Notes under the pieces: model-generated
The model's input: only the letters and a program-made list of their open reading frames with translations
The model's database searches: none
Told to the model about the DNA's origin: nothing
Made by a program: the position numbers and the translations under genes
NCBI GenBank assembly: GCA_030734395.1
Contig: JAUZTG010000015.1
Location: 1 to 64,000, forward strand
Direction of reading: 5' to 3'
Origin: Sarocladium kiliense
Taxonomy: Eukaryota > Ascomycota > Sordariomycetes > Hypocreales > Sarocladiaceae
DNA: 64,000 nt
Part shown: piece by piece, positions 11,566-22,181 of the stretch
Layout: every line of letters begins with the position of its first letter
How positions within the stretch are numbered: position 1 is the first letter of the stretch

Positions 11566-14277
11566 TTAAAATTTCACACTAAAATGGTAAGAGTCTCTAC
11601 CTGATAACACTCTTTTGACATCTCCAAGCTGAAATATTCCACTTGTCATCCGAGGCGCTCGTATAGACACGTCTAGTTTTCGGCCCTTCACTTTCCAATG
11701 CACCTTCAAACTCCCTTCAAAAGCAGTGACGACCTGAGACTTTGCTTCTTTTATGCCCATGTACACACCCATTTGTGGCGCCACCACCCAGTTGCGATAA
11801 CCGAATCCAGGGGGACCACTAGCCGTGCGAATGCCAGTCACCCACTCGGTCAGGATGTAGGTCGGTGCACCACCCCAGGGATGGGCTAGGCTTGAGTAGA
11901 TACCCAGCCCTGGGTCTCCATTCTGGTTAAGGTACTCCCAGGATGCTCCAGAAGACGTCGCTTTATTGTTGAACATAGGAGTCCATAAACTCTTCATCAG
12001 CTTCTTCGCTGTAACAGCACCAGACGGTGTATTGTGCGACAAGATGGCCGGCAACAAGTACCCATTGGTGTTTGGCGAGATCACGGTTTCGAAAGACGAC
12101 GATGATGCACTTGTGTCTTTGAAGCCGGGAGAAAGTTCGAGAGCGGAGAGCGCCGAAGTAAGCTGAGCGGCCTGCTTAGGGCTTGCTGTGCCCGAGGTGA
12201 TGCAGAATGCAATGCTGCTGACAGAAAAGTTGCTGAGATCGGCCAGTGATTGGCCGTATACTCCTAGATCCCCGTTCCAGAGCAATTGATTGATAGCCAT
12301 CGCTAAGGAGTCTGCAAGCTCGCTGTACCTTGCAGCGTCTGAACTCTCCCCAATTGCCGTTGCGGTGTCCGACATTCCTTTGAGTGCCTCTACAAGGGCG
12401 CAGTTCACTGCAGAACCATCTCCAGGTCCTAAGAACCCTGACAATAGTTGAAGAAGGCCCGTAGTGGAATTGACATTCGAGAGAACCCACTCCAAGTTGG
12501 CTCTCCAGTTAGGCCATGTTTTCCTTGCAAAAGCTAAATCATTCGCTAGACGAATGTACTCAGAGAATGACAAAACACCGAGGACCTGGTAGTCGGGGAG
12601 GATGATGCCGTTCACGTTCTGGCCCTGGAATATTGCCCCACCTCCTCTACTGTAAGCGAGCTTTGCGAGCTCTGGTGTATAGCCGATCGGAGGGGCATAA
12701 GGCATTAGACCGTCTGATGATTGCCAATCAACGAAGTACTGGAGGGTCCCCTTGGCCCAATCGAACCGTGAAGTGCTCGCCGCAATGACCCGCACTGTGT
12801 GAAAGAAGTCACCCAACCACACGAGGCGGTCACGCTTCGGGCCATCCATGCAAACAGACTGCGTATTGGCTTGAACGCCATACTCGCGCACCACAGCTGG
12901 GGCATCCGTCATTGGGTTCCGATATAGCACCGTCCCGTTTGCAGTATCCGAGACAACCACGTTCTTGAAATATCCCGCTTGGTCCTGCCAGCCGCCAAAT
13001 CCCCATGACCCTTGGCTGTCAATCACACCGTTCACAAGACTTTGGTCGTTGATTGGGTAGTTGCTTAAAGTCAAGTTGAAGATGGCAGTGCTTCCAATTG
13101 ATACTGCAAGATGTTGCCCGTCGAGAACAGTCTTGATGCGGTACCACGTGTTCGTCTTGATAGCGAAGGGCACATTGAATGTGTCTAGGTAATAAGATGT
13201 CAAGCTCGTCTGGTTTACGAGAGAGTATCCATAACCAAACACAACCGTATTCGGACGGATGATTGAAGTGTTGGTGTTGACAAAAGTCTGTTCATCAGCG
13301 GCTAAGTTAAGCTGAATTCCTCGTGCTGGAGACGCAAGCGGGAAGGCCTTTGGGTTCAATGTTAGTTTGGGTAACTCAGATTAGTTTTAGATATCATCAC
13401 TCACCACCGTCCAGCCAACACCGCCTCTTTCAATCTTAGTATCGAACTCGAGGGTATAATTGCGCAGAGTAGCGCCAAACGTCGTGGTTCCAGCTCTCGT
13501 ACCTCGCACATGGGCGCCATTATCCTCCGTCACATTCCAAATTGACTTTTGCGAACCAGCATCCACGCATGACAGGATGGTGGATCGCGCGCCGAGCTAT
13601 AAGAAATCGTTAGCAAATGGGACCGTTCAGCTGAATTGAGATGCCTAGTTTAGGTTGGTACCTTCCAAATCTCGTTCAATTCTGCGTCGCTGCTTTCGAA
13701 GCGCCCAGGGAGTCTCTCCACGTTCATTACAGAAATACTAGGAACATAACCGAGTGACTTGAGAGTGACTGAGCCTTTCGTAAGCAGCTTAATTGACTGC
13801 CATCTTTGGCCACCTTGGATCAAGGAAGATTGGATGCGTCCAGCCTTAGAGATCTCGAAAGTCTCGACTCTGAAGGTGTTGGCCAAGGAGGATGCAAAGG
13901 GAAGAGGGCCGTCAGAGAAGTCGTGTTTCAGAGCACTAAACTCTTCTGCGTATTTGACCTCGATTTGAATGGAGCCTTCGACGGACTCAAATTCGAAGAA
14001 CGGATACCCGGCAACCTCATGGCCATAGTCAAGCGTGGCTAATGGATGGGAGGGTTTGAGAGTAAATCGCTCAAATCCTTGGCCATCGAGGGAGAGCTCA
14101 GAACCAACAGCAAGACGTGTGGGGCGAAAGGATGACCTGTATCAATCTAAACTTCTGTCCAAGTTATCATACAGAGGGGTGTTTAGAAGGGATCATGTAC
14201 CTATCAGTCTGGGAGTAGCCGGAAGCTACTCGGGCGAGAAGTAGCGGGAGGCAAAACAAGTGGGTGACAAAAGACAT
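11566..14277 (-). CDS. Secreted GH78 alpha-L-rhamnosidase
   Basis: Four exons, 14277..14201, 14136..13662, 13596..13405 and 13347..11566, give 841 aa. Introns are 64, 65 and 57 nt. Residues 1-20 are a signal peptide. The N-terminal half holds beta-sandwich, lectin-like domains, including FDTKIERGGVGW and NTWYRIKTVLDGQHLAVSI. The C-terminal half is the (alpha/alpha)6 barrel with the GH78 signature DGPKRDRLVWLGD near 416-428, and SGASWEYL matches the later GATTxWE region. Several Asn-X-Ser/Thr sites fit secretion. It should release terminal alpha-L-rhamnose from plant glycosides such as flavonoid rutinosides or saponins. A zinc-cluster regulator lies next to it on the same strand and could be its activator. 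Confidence 0.88.
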
Positions 14278-15304
14278 GACGATGGACAGATAAAGATGTA
14301 ACCGCTACCCGACTTGAACGGATTATACGGGGCAAGTTCAAAGTACAACTCAAATCGTTGACGGCTACGTAGAGCTGATAAGCAGCGCATCCGTACTTAT
14401 GTTGGATCAGTGCAACGTATAGTTTCTTCCTTCAGCTCAGAGTTTGCCTGGGGTACTCGGATGCCTTTACCCCGGACAACTTGGGGCGTAGTAGGGACAT
14501 CCTTTCGGTAACGCTAGTGTATGCTCGATTCCGGCGGCTGGGATTGTTGATGGGCCAAGGTCTTCCAGCCCAACTAGCGATATTCTAACACCTTCTATTC
14601 ATGAAGGGCCAGGGGGTCTTGGGCCCCACGATGAGGGCACCTACCGGGGCGACCCACGGCGCATGGTGCTCATGAATGTCATGCTGTACCCCACCTCCTC
14701 TACCATTCCCCCACGGATGTCCGGGGTAGAGTTAAGGATACCTCCGCGGGGAAGCCAGGCAACGCTTACTTTGCCAAGCAGTGTTATCTTGAAGCGATCT
14801 GGAACGCATGCGCACTGCAACCTCGTGCTGTCTGGTCGAGTGATCGGGGTTGGCCCATGATGACGAGGTATGCCCTATGATTCCTCCTCCGAGGCTTACC
14901 AGGTTCAGGGTTCAGCATCATGTGAAGATCCTGGCTCGGATTGGCGGTGAACTCCTGATGTAGAGGACACTCACACTATTGGTCATAACCCGGCATTTAA
15001 CCATGCAATGCCTTCAAGCCTAATATATAGTCCGCACAGTCTTATTCGGCCTCGATTCGACTCTGGCAGCATGGAGCCAAGAGGGTGCAGCACCAGATGT
15101 CATAGACAGTCCGAAAGTTACTACGGTGAGTGCAGAGCAAACACCGGTCGTGTTGCAAGAACCTGGCTATCGTCCGTAGTTCAATGTGGTGTAAGGCAGA
15201 CCGTCCATGCTGCCAAGATATCGGGCTATAGGACAGAAAGTGAACAATACACATCAGTTGCTCTTGGACCACGATGCCCGCAAAGTAGTCAGCTCAAACG
15301 GGCT
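14278..15304. other. Intergenic, rhamnosidase promoter side
   Basis: About 1 kb upstream of the rhamnosidase and downstream of the zinc-cluster gene. Short frames exist on both strands but none shows family similarity or splice support. I see no repeat. Confidence 0.5.
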
Positions 15305-15893
15305 TCAGTGCTCGATTCCGGCAAGCTCTTCGCTGACTCTGGAGTTCAGCTTTGTCAAAATGTCTAGCAGCTGGGTGAAGAGAGCCACCGCTCTATCTTT
15401 GACTTTATCGTGCTTGATGTTGTGGATGAGCTCCAAAATAGTGCTGCCAACACGGCGGACCCGTTCAACCTTGGAGTTGGATCAGTACATGGAGATAAGC
15501 ATGGGAAGGATGCTTCTAGAATATACCTACCGCGTGCTCGCCTTGAGACTTATAGCATAAGAAAGGCGCCATCTGAAGCTCCTGGAGGAAGTCTTGGGCG
15601 ATCTCGAGCTTCCTGATCGCCCAAGAAAGGGTATGGCTGCCAAGTCCCATGATCGATGGTATGTTGTTGTCAATGCACTCTTGCAGAATGATGAGCTTGA
15701 TACAGTGGTAAGCAGTTGTGATGTTGCATCTCTGCGCCCAATAACAAGTCCTTTGGTAAGCTGCAACGTCGTCATCAAGTGGAGAGTCACTATGGTGGTC
15801 GGGACGGCGGAGCCACGGCGGCAAATCGTCCAAGACAGAGACGAAATCCATATAGGCCCCGGTCAGGCGGGCGGACTGAGATGCATTGTCGTT

Positions 15894-15934
<41 letters not shown>

Positions 15935-17192
15935 TTCCGTCCAGACTTTCGGCGGCAGCGACCTTTGCACGGGCAGACTCTCTGATGCTTAGCGACAAAG
16001 CGGCAGCTGATGCCCAAACACGGCGCTTCAGGTGGAATCCGACGTTCAGACGGCTCTCGAGAGACCCCTGGTTGATGTTCTTACCCATATCCAGGAGAGG
16101 TTCCTCTTCATCGCCGTTCTCGCGTAGTGTGAGTTTGGTTCGGAACAATAGTTCGTGTAGGAGCGAGGGCCGGTTCCCAAATGTTATGGCAGAGCTATCG
16201 GCGATATAGGTGAGCCAAAAGCACGCTCGAAGCAGCTGCGACTCAATAACCCACTCCCGAGCGATGGCTTTCTCGTCGTATAAATGCAGCCTTTGCGCGA
16301 GCAGAGTAGCCTCTCCGTGGTAGTGGAAGGCGGCACCTGGCCGGCCGGTCGTATTCTGAGAGGCGCTCGAGTGCCATATTCGAATAGCCAGAGAAGACGA
16401 GTCCGGGTGTTCCAGATCGTACTGCTCGTAGGATCGCAGCATTGCAATAGATGCCTGCAGAAAGGGTCCAGCCAGCAGCCCTCGCCAAGGGATGCTCGTC
16501 TCAGGCATAACTGCTGTGACCATGGCGCAAAGAGCAGTGATGAGAGTGAAGGAGCGGAGTTCCGAAGGTTGGGTAAAACGGTCGAGGTAGGGGGAGCCAG
16601 CAGCAAAGGCCATGTCTACGCCGGGTTGAAACAGTGAGACGGCGGCACGCAGCGTAGGTTCATGGGCAATGGGCGTGTTGGGGAACATATACTGCATGAA
16701 CAGGTCGATACAGCTGTGAATAACCTCAACAATAGTGCCTGGCGCCACAACAGCATTAACGAGGGACGTCAGCTCGGCATGGATCTGTCCAGCGTCGAAT
16801 GTGCGGCCGATGATGACCGACGAGCTCCCGGCAGACGCCGCCGTGGCCGCTGCCGGCACAGCCAACACGGGGGTAGGGACCGACGTCGGCGAGAGATGAG
16901 GAACACGGGGCGATTCATCGGCGTGTGTGCTCACAGCGCAAGGGGACGGCTCATCACTGGGCGAGAAAGGCGAATGGTCCATGCCGGAGCTGAGGCTCGG
17001 AGGAGATTTGTCGTCGGCGGGTCGCTTGCTCACCCTCCGGCCGCGCTTCAGGGGCACGATGTTGTACTCGCAGCGGAGGGCCGACATGCGGCAGTTGGAG
17101 CATGGATCGACAGCGTCGCATTTGACTTTGCGGCGCTTACAGGCGTCGCATGCCCTGCGGACAGGCATCCTATTGATGGCAGCAGGCGCCAT
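15305..17192 (-). CDS. Zn2Cys6 transcription factor with poly-Asp tract
   Basis: Join 17192..15531 and 15469..15305, 608 aa. The 61-nt intron (GTAGGT...AAG) replaces a short ending with an in-frame helix-rich C-terminus (VERVRRVGSTILELIHN). The DNA-binding zinc cluster uses Cys15, 18, 25, 31, 34 and 41, followed by a basic linker (KRGRRVSKR). A Ser/Pro-rich low-complexity part follows, then the fungal-specific middle homology region (about 140-450). Around residue 420-435 lies a run of Asp and Asn encoded by a GTCATC-type microsatellite. It is a nuclear regulator, and its position makes the rhamnosidase or other island genes plausible targets. It resembles carbon-source regulators in the CDACKRRKVKCD core, but I cannot assign a named regulator. 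Confidence 0.9.
15888..15934. repeat. GTCATC microsatellite coding poly-Asp
   Basis: Tandem GTC/ATC trinucleotides. On the minus strand they are GAT/GAC codons, giving about a dozen consecutive Asp residues followed by Asn/Asp inside the zinc-cluster protein. The unit is a multiple of three, so length changes would leave the frame intact. Confidence 0.9.
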
Positions 17193-18098
17193 TGCAGTCG
17201 GGCTGGACTCTGCAGGGACCTTGGCCGCGCGGGACGATGGTGCTGAATCCCGAGATCAACTCGCCACGGAGACGCCTCTGGCCTGGGATGCGAAGACGAT
17301 AACTCCGCTAGGCGAGTTGCTGCGCGGGCGGCCGCCTTTTTATTCCACGGGGGTTTGGGACGCTTTGGTGACGTCCAGCGAGCGCCAGACGACTCCGGGG
17401 TTATGGACAAGTTGCGGGGGGTTTGCGGGGTTACCACCTATGATGGTGATGATCCCAGCACTCAGCTTAACCGGCTGGGGCTGGACTGCTAGGTATGGGG
17501 TTGCGGCTGACAATGTCCAGGTCGTGTAATTTTTCCATGTCCAGCAGCTAAGCAAAGGTTACCGATTCTCGGCCAGAGATGCCCCAGCTGCCCGAGTCGT
17601 TAGATCAATGGTTCTTGTTGGTGCTGACAGGCTTGACCCATGCTGCCAAAGGCCACTAAGCCTCTCGACGGGGTGCATGGTTTTGGCTCGAGGCCATGTT
17701 AGCTGGTCGTTGCCTCGCATACCAGAGCAAACTTGGCTTGATCAGTCCTGCACATATCCTGCACATGACCTAATAATTCAGGGGTTTAGACAGACTTAAG
17801 AGAACGTGGCGAATGCAAGCGAATTCCTGGTCGGACACAGTCCAGTTCAAATACTCTTGTATAGTTGCACAGCTTTCCTTCTGCTCATGGGGCTGTGCCG
17901 TCGGAAAACTCGTACCCCCCCCCCCCCCTGGACATACTCAGTCCGAAACGGCAGGGAGGCCTTGTACCAGTTCTTTCTTCGTTGTGCTTTACCCTGGCGT
18001 ACCATTTCACTTCGACACTTTGGTTCATGATAAAGGGAATTCTATTCGATCTATTCGGTCTATAAGTACATTGTGATAGCAGCAAGATTCTGTGAAGC
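17193..18098. other. Intergenic with a 14-C run
   Basis: About 0.9 kb between the convergent 3' end of the RTA1-like gene and the start of the zinc-cluster gene, so it contains the regulator's promoter. A run of 14 C lies at 17915-17928. No gene is supported. Confidence 0.5.
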
Positions 18099-19010
18099 TC
18101 AGTAAGAAGACATCGGTAGGCGCTGCTCTGCATCTCGACCCTTCGAGTTGAAGTCGCTCGGAAACTTCCACGCAAAGATCACTGCCACCATAAACATCAA
18201 AAGAGAGTCAAAGACGTAAAGTGTCCACTCGTGAGAAAGAGCATACCCTGTCTGACCTTGGGCAAACTCGACAACCCTGAAGATAGATCGGACCATGATG
18301 AGCAGGCTGACTGCATAAAGCATATAAAGCCCTCCCTCCCAGGATGCCGATGTCGAACATGAGAAAGCTGTTGGCTGCCGTCTCATTCTCCGGTGAAAGG
18401 CCACGGCCAGGACGCAGAAAAATGCGAACATGATGATCTGGACTAGAAGGCCGATAACGATAATTCGCTCTGCCCATTTCGCCAGGCTTGCATTCTGAAC
18501 AACAGACATTCCGGCTCCGCCTCCTTGAATGAGGAAAGAAACCACGTCGCCGATAACGAACGTCAAGGTAATCTTCGACGGCCTGATCAAGGAGTACTGA
18601 TCGCCACGAACACTGGTGACAATTCGACCCAACACCATGTAGATTGTTGCAGCAAACAGCACTGGCCCTATTAGAATGAACATGTTCTGCACAGCGTAGG
18701 GCATGATCCTCCCGGTCTTGCTGTGGGCGCCTGCGCGCACGCCGTATCCGACCATTTCCACTGCACGTTAAGTTAGCTACAGGATCATCAATGGTATGGA
18801 AGATGTCTTACGGAAGCACCCAATGGCGAAAACAATGCAGAAAAAGGCGCGGGTCTTCCGGATTTTCCAACTGATGAAGAGGAATGCCCCCATGAAGAGT
18901 AGAAGAAAGATCACAGCGGCCGGGACGCTGGGAGAATATCTCCAGAGATAATATCCACCCTTCGTAGGCTCAACGCCCGGGACGGGTTCCATGAGGTCGC
19001 TGGTGGCCAT
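18099..19010 (-). CDS. RTA1-like seven-TM membrane protein
   Basis: Join 19010..18812 and 18760..18099, 286 aa. The 51-nt intron (GTAAGA...CAG) fuses FAIGCF to LEMVGYGVRAG, the conserved segment after TM2-3 in the RTA1 (lipid-translocating exporter) family. The start YLWRYSPSVPAAVIFLLLF, several hydrophobic helices, IQGGGAGM and the final Arg/Tyr-rich region FDSLLMFMVAVIFAWKFP all fit. Members sit in the plasma membrane and are tied to resistance to lipid-active or sterol-active compounds and to sphingoid-base handling. No catalytic motif is known. In this neighbourhood it could help withstand saponins or phenolics, which is inference. Confidence 0.9.
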
Positions 19011-19928
19011 GATGATCTGTGTTGTTCGTTCTTACTTTCGCGCCTATGGGTTTGGCTTTCGTGGTGATCGTGGCTCTGTAGAAGGTGTTGGGTGCGATGC
19101 TTGGAGGCACTCTGGGCAGTATGGGGTACTGACACAGCCCAGGGACTATCGAGGTTATATATCTTTTCAGATCCTGCAACTTGCCTAGGTCCGCTTTCTC
19201 AGATAAGGCTGCGCCCCAACAGAAGCGTACGCAGCCCCGTCAAGATGGGAAAATCTGAGATACTAATCTCCTGGTAGAGCAACTCCTGAATTGCAACAGA
19301 TCAGCTTATACGTTTTTAGTGGAGCCAGCATGGCGCCGATCACGTATACGAACGAACCCGAGCGAAAGAACGCGGGCGACTCGCATGTTTCGGTCTAGGA
19401 CGCGATTGTCAGGTCCGACCGGCACCATTGCTTCACGATACTAATACCGGGCAATGTTCAGGTCGGTCTCGACTTCGCCAGACGGGGCTAGCACCCTGGA
19501 CATAAATCGTCAGATGGATCTACTACCCGTGTGAGAGGGGTTGTTGATCCGCAGAATCCGCGTACTTAGTCGCTTCTAATTGGGTGAAACTCAGTCTCCA
19601 CAAGCCTACTGTGTGAGCCGGATAGAGAATTATGTGATTGGTTGCTGTGCCATTAAAATCCCCTGACGCGCGTATACAAGCTGTGAGGGAAGCCAGTGAT
19701 ACCAAGGATCACCAAATACCATTAATGCCTCTAAATATATTGTAAGGCAATGCATATCGCATAGGGCTCTGGCGCTAAACTCGATCGCCTGACTCCGCCA
19801 CTGTTCCTGTGGGAAAGTTGTTCACTAGTGTTGACTGATATCCTGGAGCCTGCACCAGTCTCGCCAACAATTTGAGGGTGTCATGCGCATGCGTTCAACC
19901 AAGACCAAAGATTCGGCCGTATAGGCAG
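19011..19928. other. Intergenic, no gene seen
   Basis: About 0.9 kb with the promoter of the RTA1-like gene at its left side and the 3' flank of a second zinc-cluster gene at its right. Small frames are unsupported. Confidence 0.5.
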
Positions 19929-21341
19929 TCAGGCTGCTCCAATAGCAGTTTTCGGCACAACTAACCAATCTTCCCAGTAATCGCCCAGGTAATTCACGAG
20001 AGATTCAATCATGAACCGACCGGCATCACCAAAAACCCAAAAGTGTCGGTCGGCGTGCAGCAACATCGCCCAATATGCCAAGATTATCAATGATACAGGC
20101 TGCCGCTGCTCCAACAGACTCATGAATTCAGGGGTGATACGAACAGGCCAGGCGAGTGTGATATGCGTCGGATATGGTTCGGGCAAGGCTTTTCGGGTAC
20201 GGAATACCCAACGGAGAACACTGAGGGCTGCGGAACATGCGTCATAGGTCTGCGAACCGAGTTGATCTCTTGATGATTCGAGTAGTCTCTGGACATGATC
20301 GCACTCGTTCGCGGTGTCGGCAGCTTGTGAGCCATCGCCGTCTCCAGCCTCTATAGCATGGATGATGTGCTTAATCCCCGTCTGCCGTAGAAAGCCCCAT
20401 GCGTCACTGCTGACAGCTTGAACTCCCCGGTGCAGACTGAGGTGGCGTATAATCTTGGTGAGAAAGCCTGCAAAGGCATCCTGGCATGCCTTCGCCTCAA
20501 ATAGGCTCTGCAGGCTGATGAAAGAAGAGAAAACGATCATCGCCAAGGCATTGTCTTCGGTCACCTCGGTGTCTGTGGCAGTGAAGTTCCCAAGGGCACG
20601 GATCTGAAGCTTTGATGCCTCGCGTAGGTATTCCGCCCGTTGTGCTCCGTCGAGGCTGAGAGTGCTCAGATGCAGAGCTGACAAGGCCAACATTTGATCC
20701 ATTAAGTAAGGGGTCGCGATAGCTGCTCGAAAGACAGCTTCGTAACAAAGAGTCGCACCCTTCTCATCGGCCAAACCCCAATGTGAGGGAGATTCCATTA
20801 TTTCTCTCTCGAGATGATGGAGAAACATCAAATGCCCCATGGTGAAGCCCTGAGAGGGAAGAGGTCGCAAAGAGGACTCTCCGTGATTGGCAATTAGTGA
20901 AGGAGGACCAGCAGCGGAAGAGGTATCCGTGAAGCACGGTGTGTCTATTGCTGAGGGTGTCGACAAGGTGACAGACGGTGTTTCTATCGTGGAAGGCGCT
21001 GATTTTGTGACAGAAGGCGTTGAACCGGTCGGAGGGGTAGGATCGCTGCCAGAAATCGTAGCCGTGGCGAAAGATTGCGAAGTCATATCATCTCGACAGA
21101 GAGCCTCAGTCTGAGAGAGCTGAGAATGCAACTGAAGAAACGAACACGGACGCCTCACTGTGACACAATTGATGCACGACGGCCGGTGCTCGTCGCATTT
21201 AATGTGGCGCCGTTTGCATTCTATCCAGGCTGCTGTAAGCTTCCATGCCCTCGGTGTTAGCACTACTGCTTACTGACCTTTGCATCCATGTCGAGACTTC
21301 CGGTGCGACCGGCGCGATTGTATATTGGCTTCAGAAGGCAT
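19929..21341 (-). CDS. Zn2Cys6 transcription factor, Upc2-like type
   Basis: Join 21341..21278 and 21220..19929, 451 aa. The 57-nt intron (GTCAGT...TAG) lies inside the zinc cluster and must be removed to give HGCKECKRRHIKCDE. Its six cysteines are Cys20, 23, 30, 37, 40 and 47. The pattern RHGCxxCKRRxIKCDExxPxCxNC at the extreme N-terminus, followed by a Ser/Thr/Pro linker and a helical C-terminal half with no classical middle homology region, is the layout of Upc2/Ecm22-like sterol-response regulators and their many paralogues. The linker repeats TPSV/TPSA motifs about five times. It is divergent from a sterol-type glucosyltransferase across an 840-bp spacer, so co-regulation is plausible. 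Confidence 0.88.
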
Positions 21342-22181
21342 GATGACGAGGTGATGCAGCGCTGTTCACTGGAAAAGAGAAGATTGCGACTGTAGAGACC
21401 TGGGGTGGGGTACGTAAGCTAAGGAAGGTGTCTATCTACCCTATTTAGAGCCAGCATGGCAGCAGTCCTATAGGTACCTTAGTTCGCAAGTACTAAAGAT
21501 CATTGTTAAACCTCTATAGTTAGCTACTTGTATTACCAGGGTATGGGATTAGTGAGTTGATTCTGTCTTCATTGGAAGAGTGACTTGTATCAGACTTGCT
21601 CCATCATCCGAGTCTATCTTACATGGTAGTCTGATCTTAGTGATGCGAGCCTGACCGACAAATCCGAAGAACGAGGCTGCTGAGCGAATACGCGACTAGT
21701 GCCGTCGATCATTGTCCGGGCGGCGTTGCCGGTCTCCACTTGGGATCATTCCCGTCTTGAACTAAACAAGGCCTCTTCTCCTGTTTCCAATGTGCATCGT
21801 CGCCTCCCAAGGCGCCCTGCTTCTCTCGCAGTCGTCTGGAAACGCATCTGGGTCTTGCCGGATTGGCACATTGGCAGCTCGAACATGGGTTTGAACCGCA
21901 GCTCGAGTCAAAGCCTGCCAACGGAGGCACTCCACATGCATTAACGGGCACGATTCCTTCAACATCATGCGACTCTGCGACAAATGAATTCTGAGACCAA
22001 TTTAGCCTTGGGTTTTGCCCAAAGAGAGCAGCTGAAATCTGGGGCTGACTGTCTCTACTCATAAGCGTGGCCGTCCGGTTCGTCAACATCATCGCGCTAC
22101 CCTTCTCAGCGACTTTGTCTTTACCTTAGCTCTCTTCGTTAGCCATAGGGATTGTTAGCCAGCCCATCATCTCGCCTCATC
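21342..22181. promoter_or_regulatory. Shared divergent promoter, regulator/glucosyltransferase
   Basis: An 840-bp spacer between the leftward Upc2-like regulator and the rightward glucosyltransferase. No gene is supported inside it. Head-to-head placement makes it a candidate shared control region. I did not find a convincing sterol-response element by eye. Confidence 0.4.

Noticed and set aside
16662..17529. Plus-strand frames of about 200 codons
   Set aside because: Antisense shadows of the zinc-cluster regulator, Arg/Gly-rich from reversed GC-rich codons.
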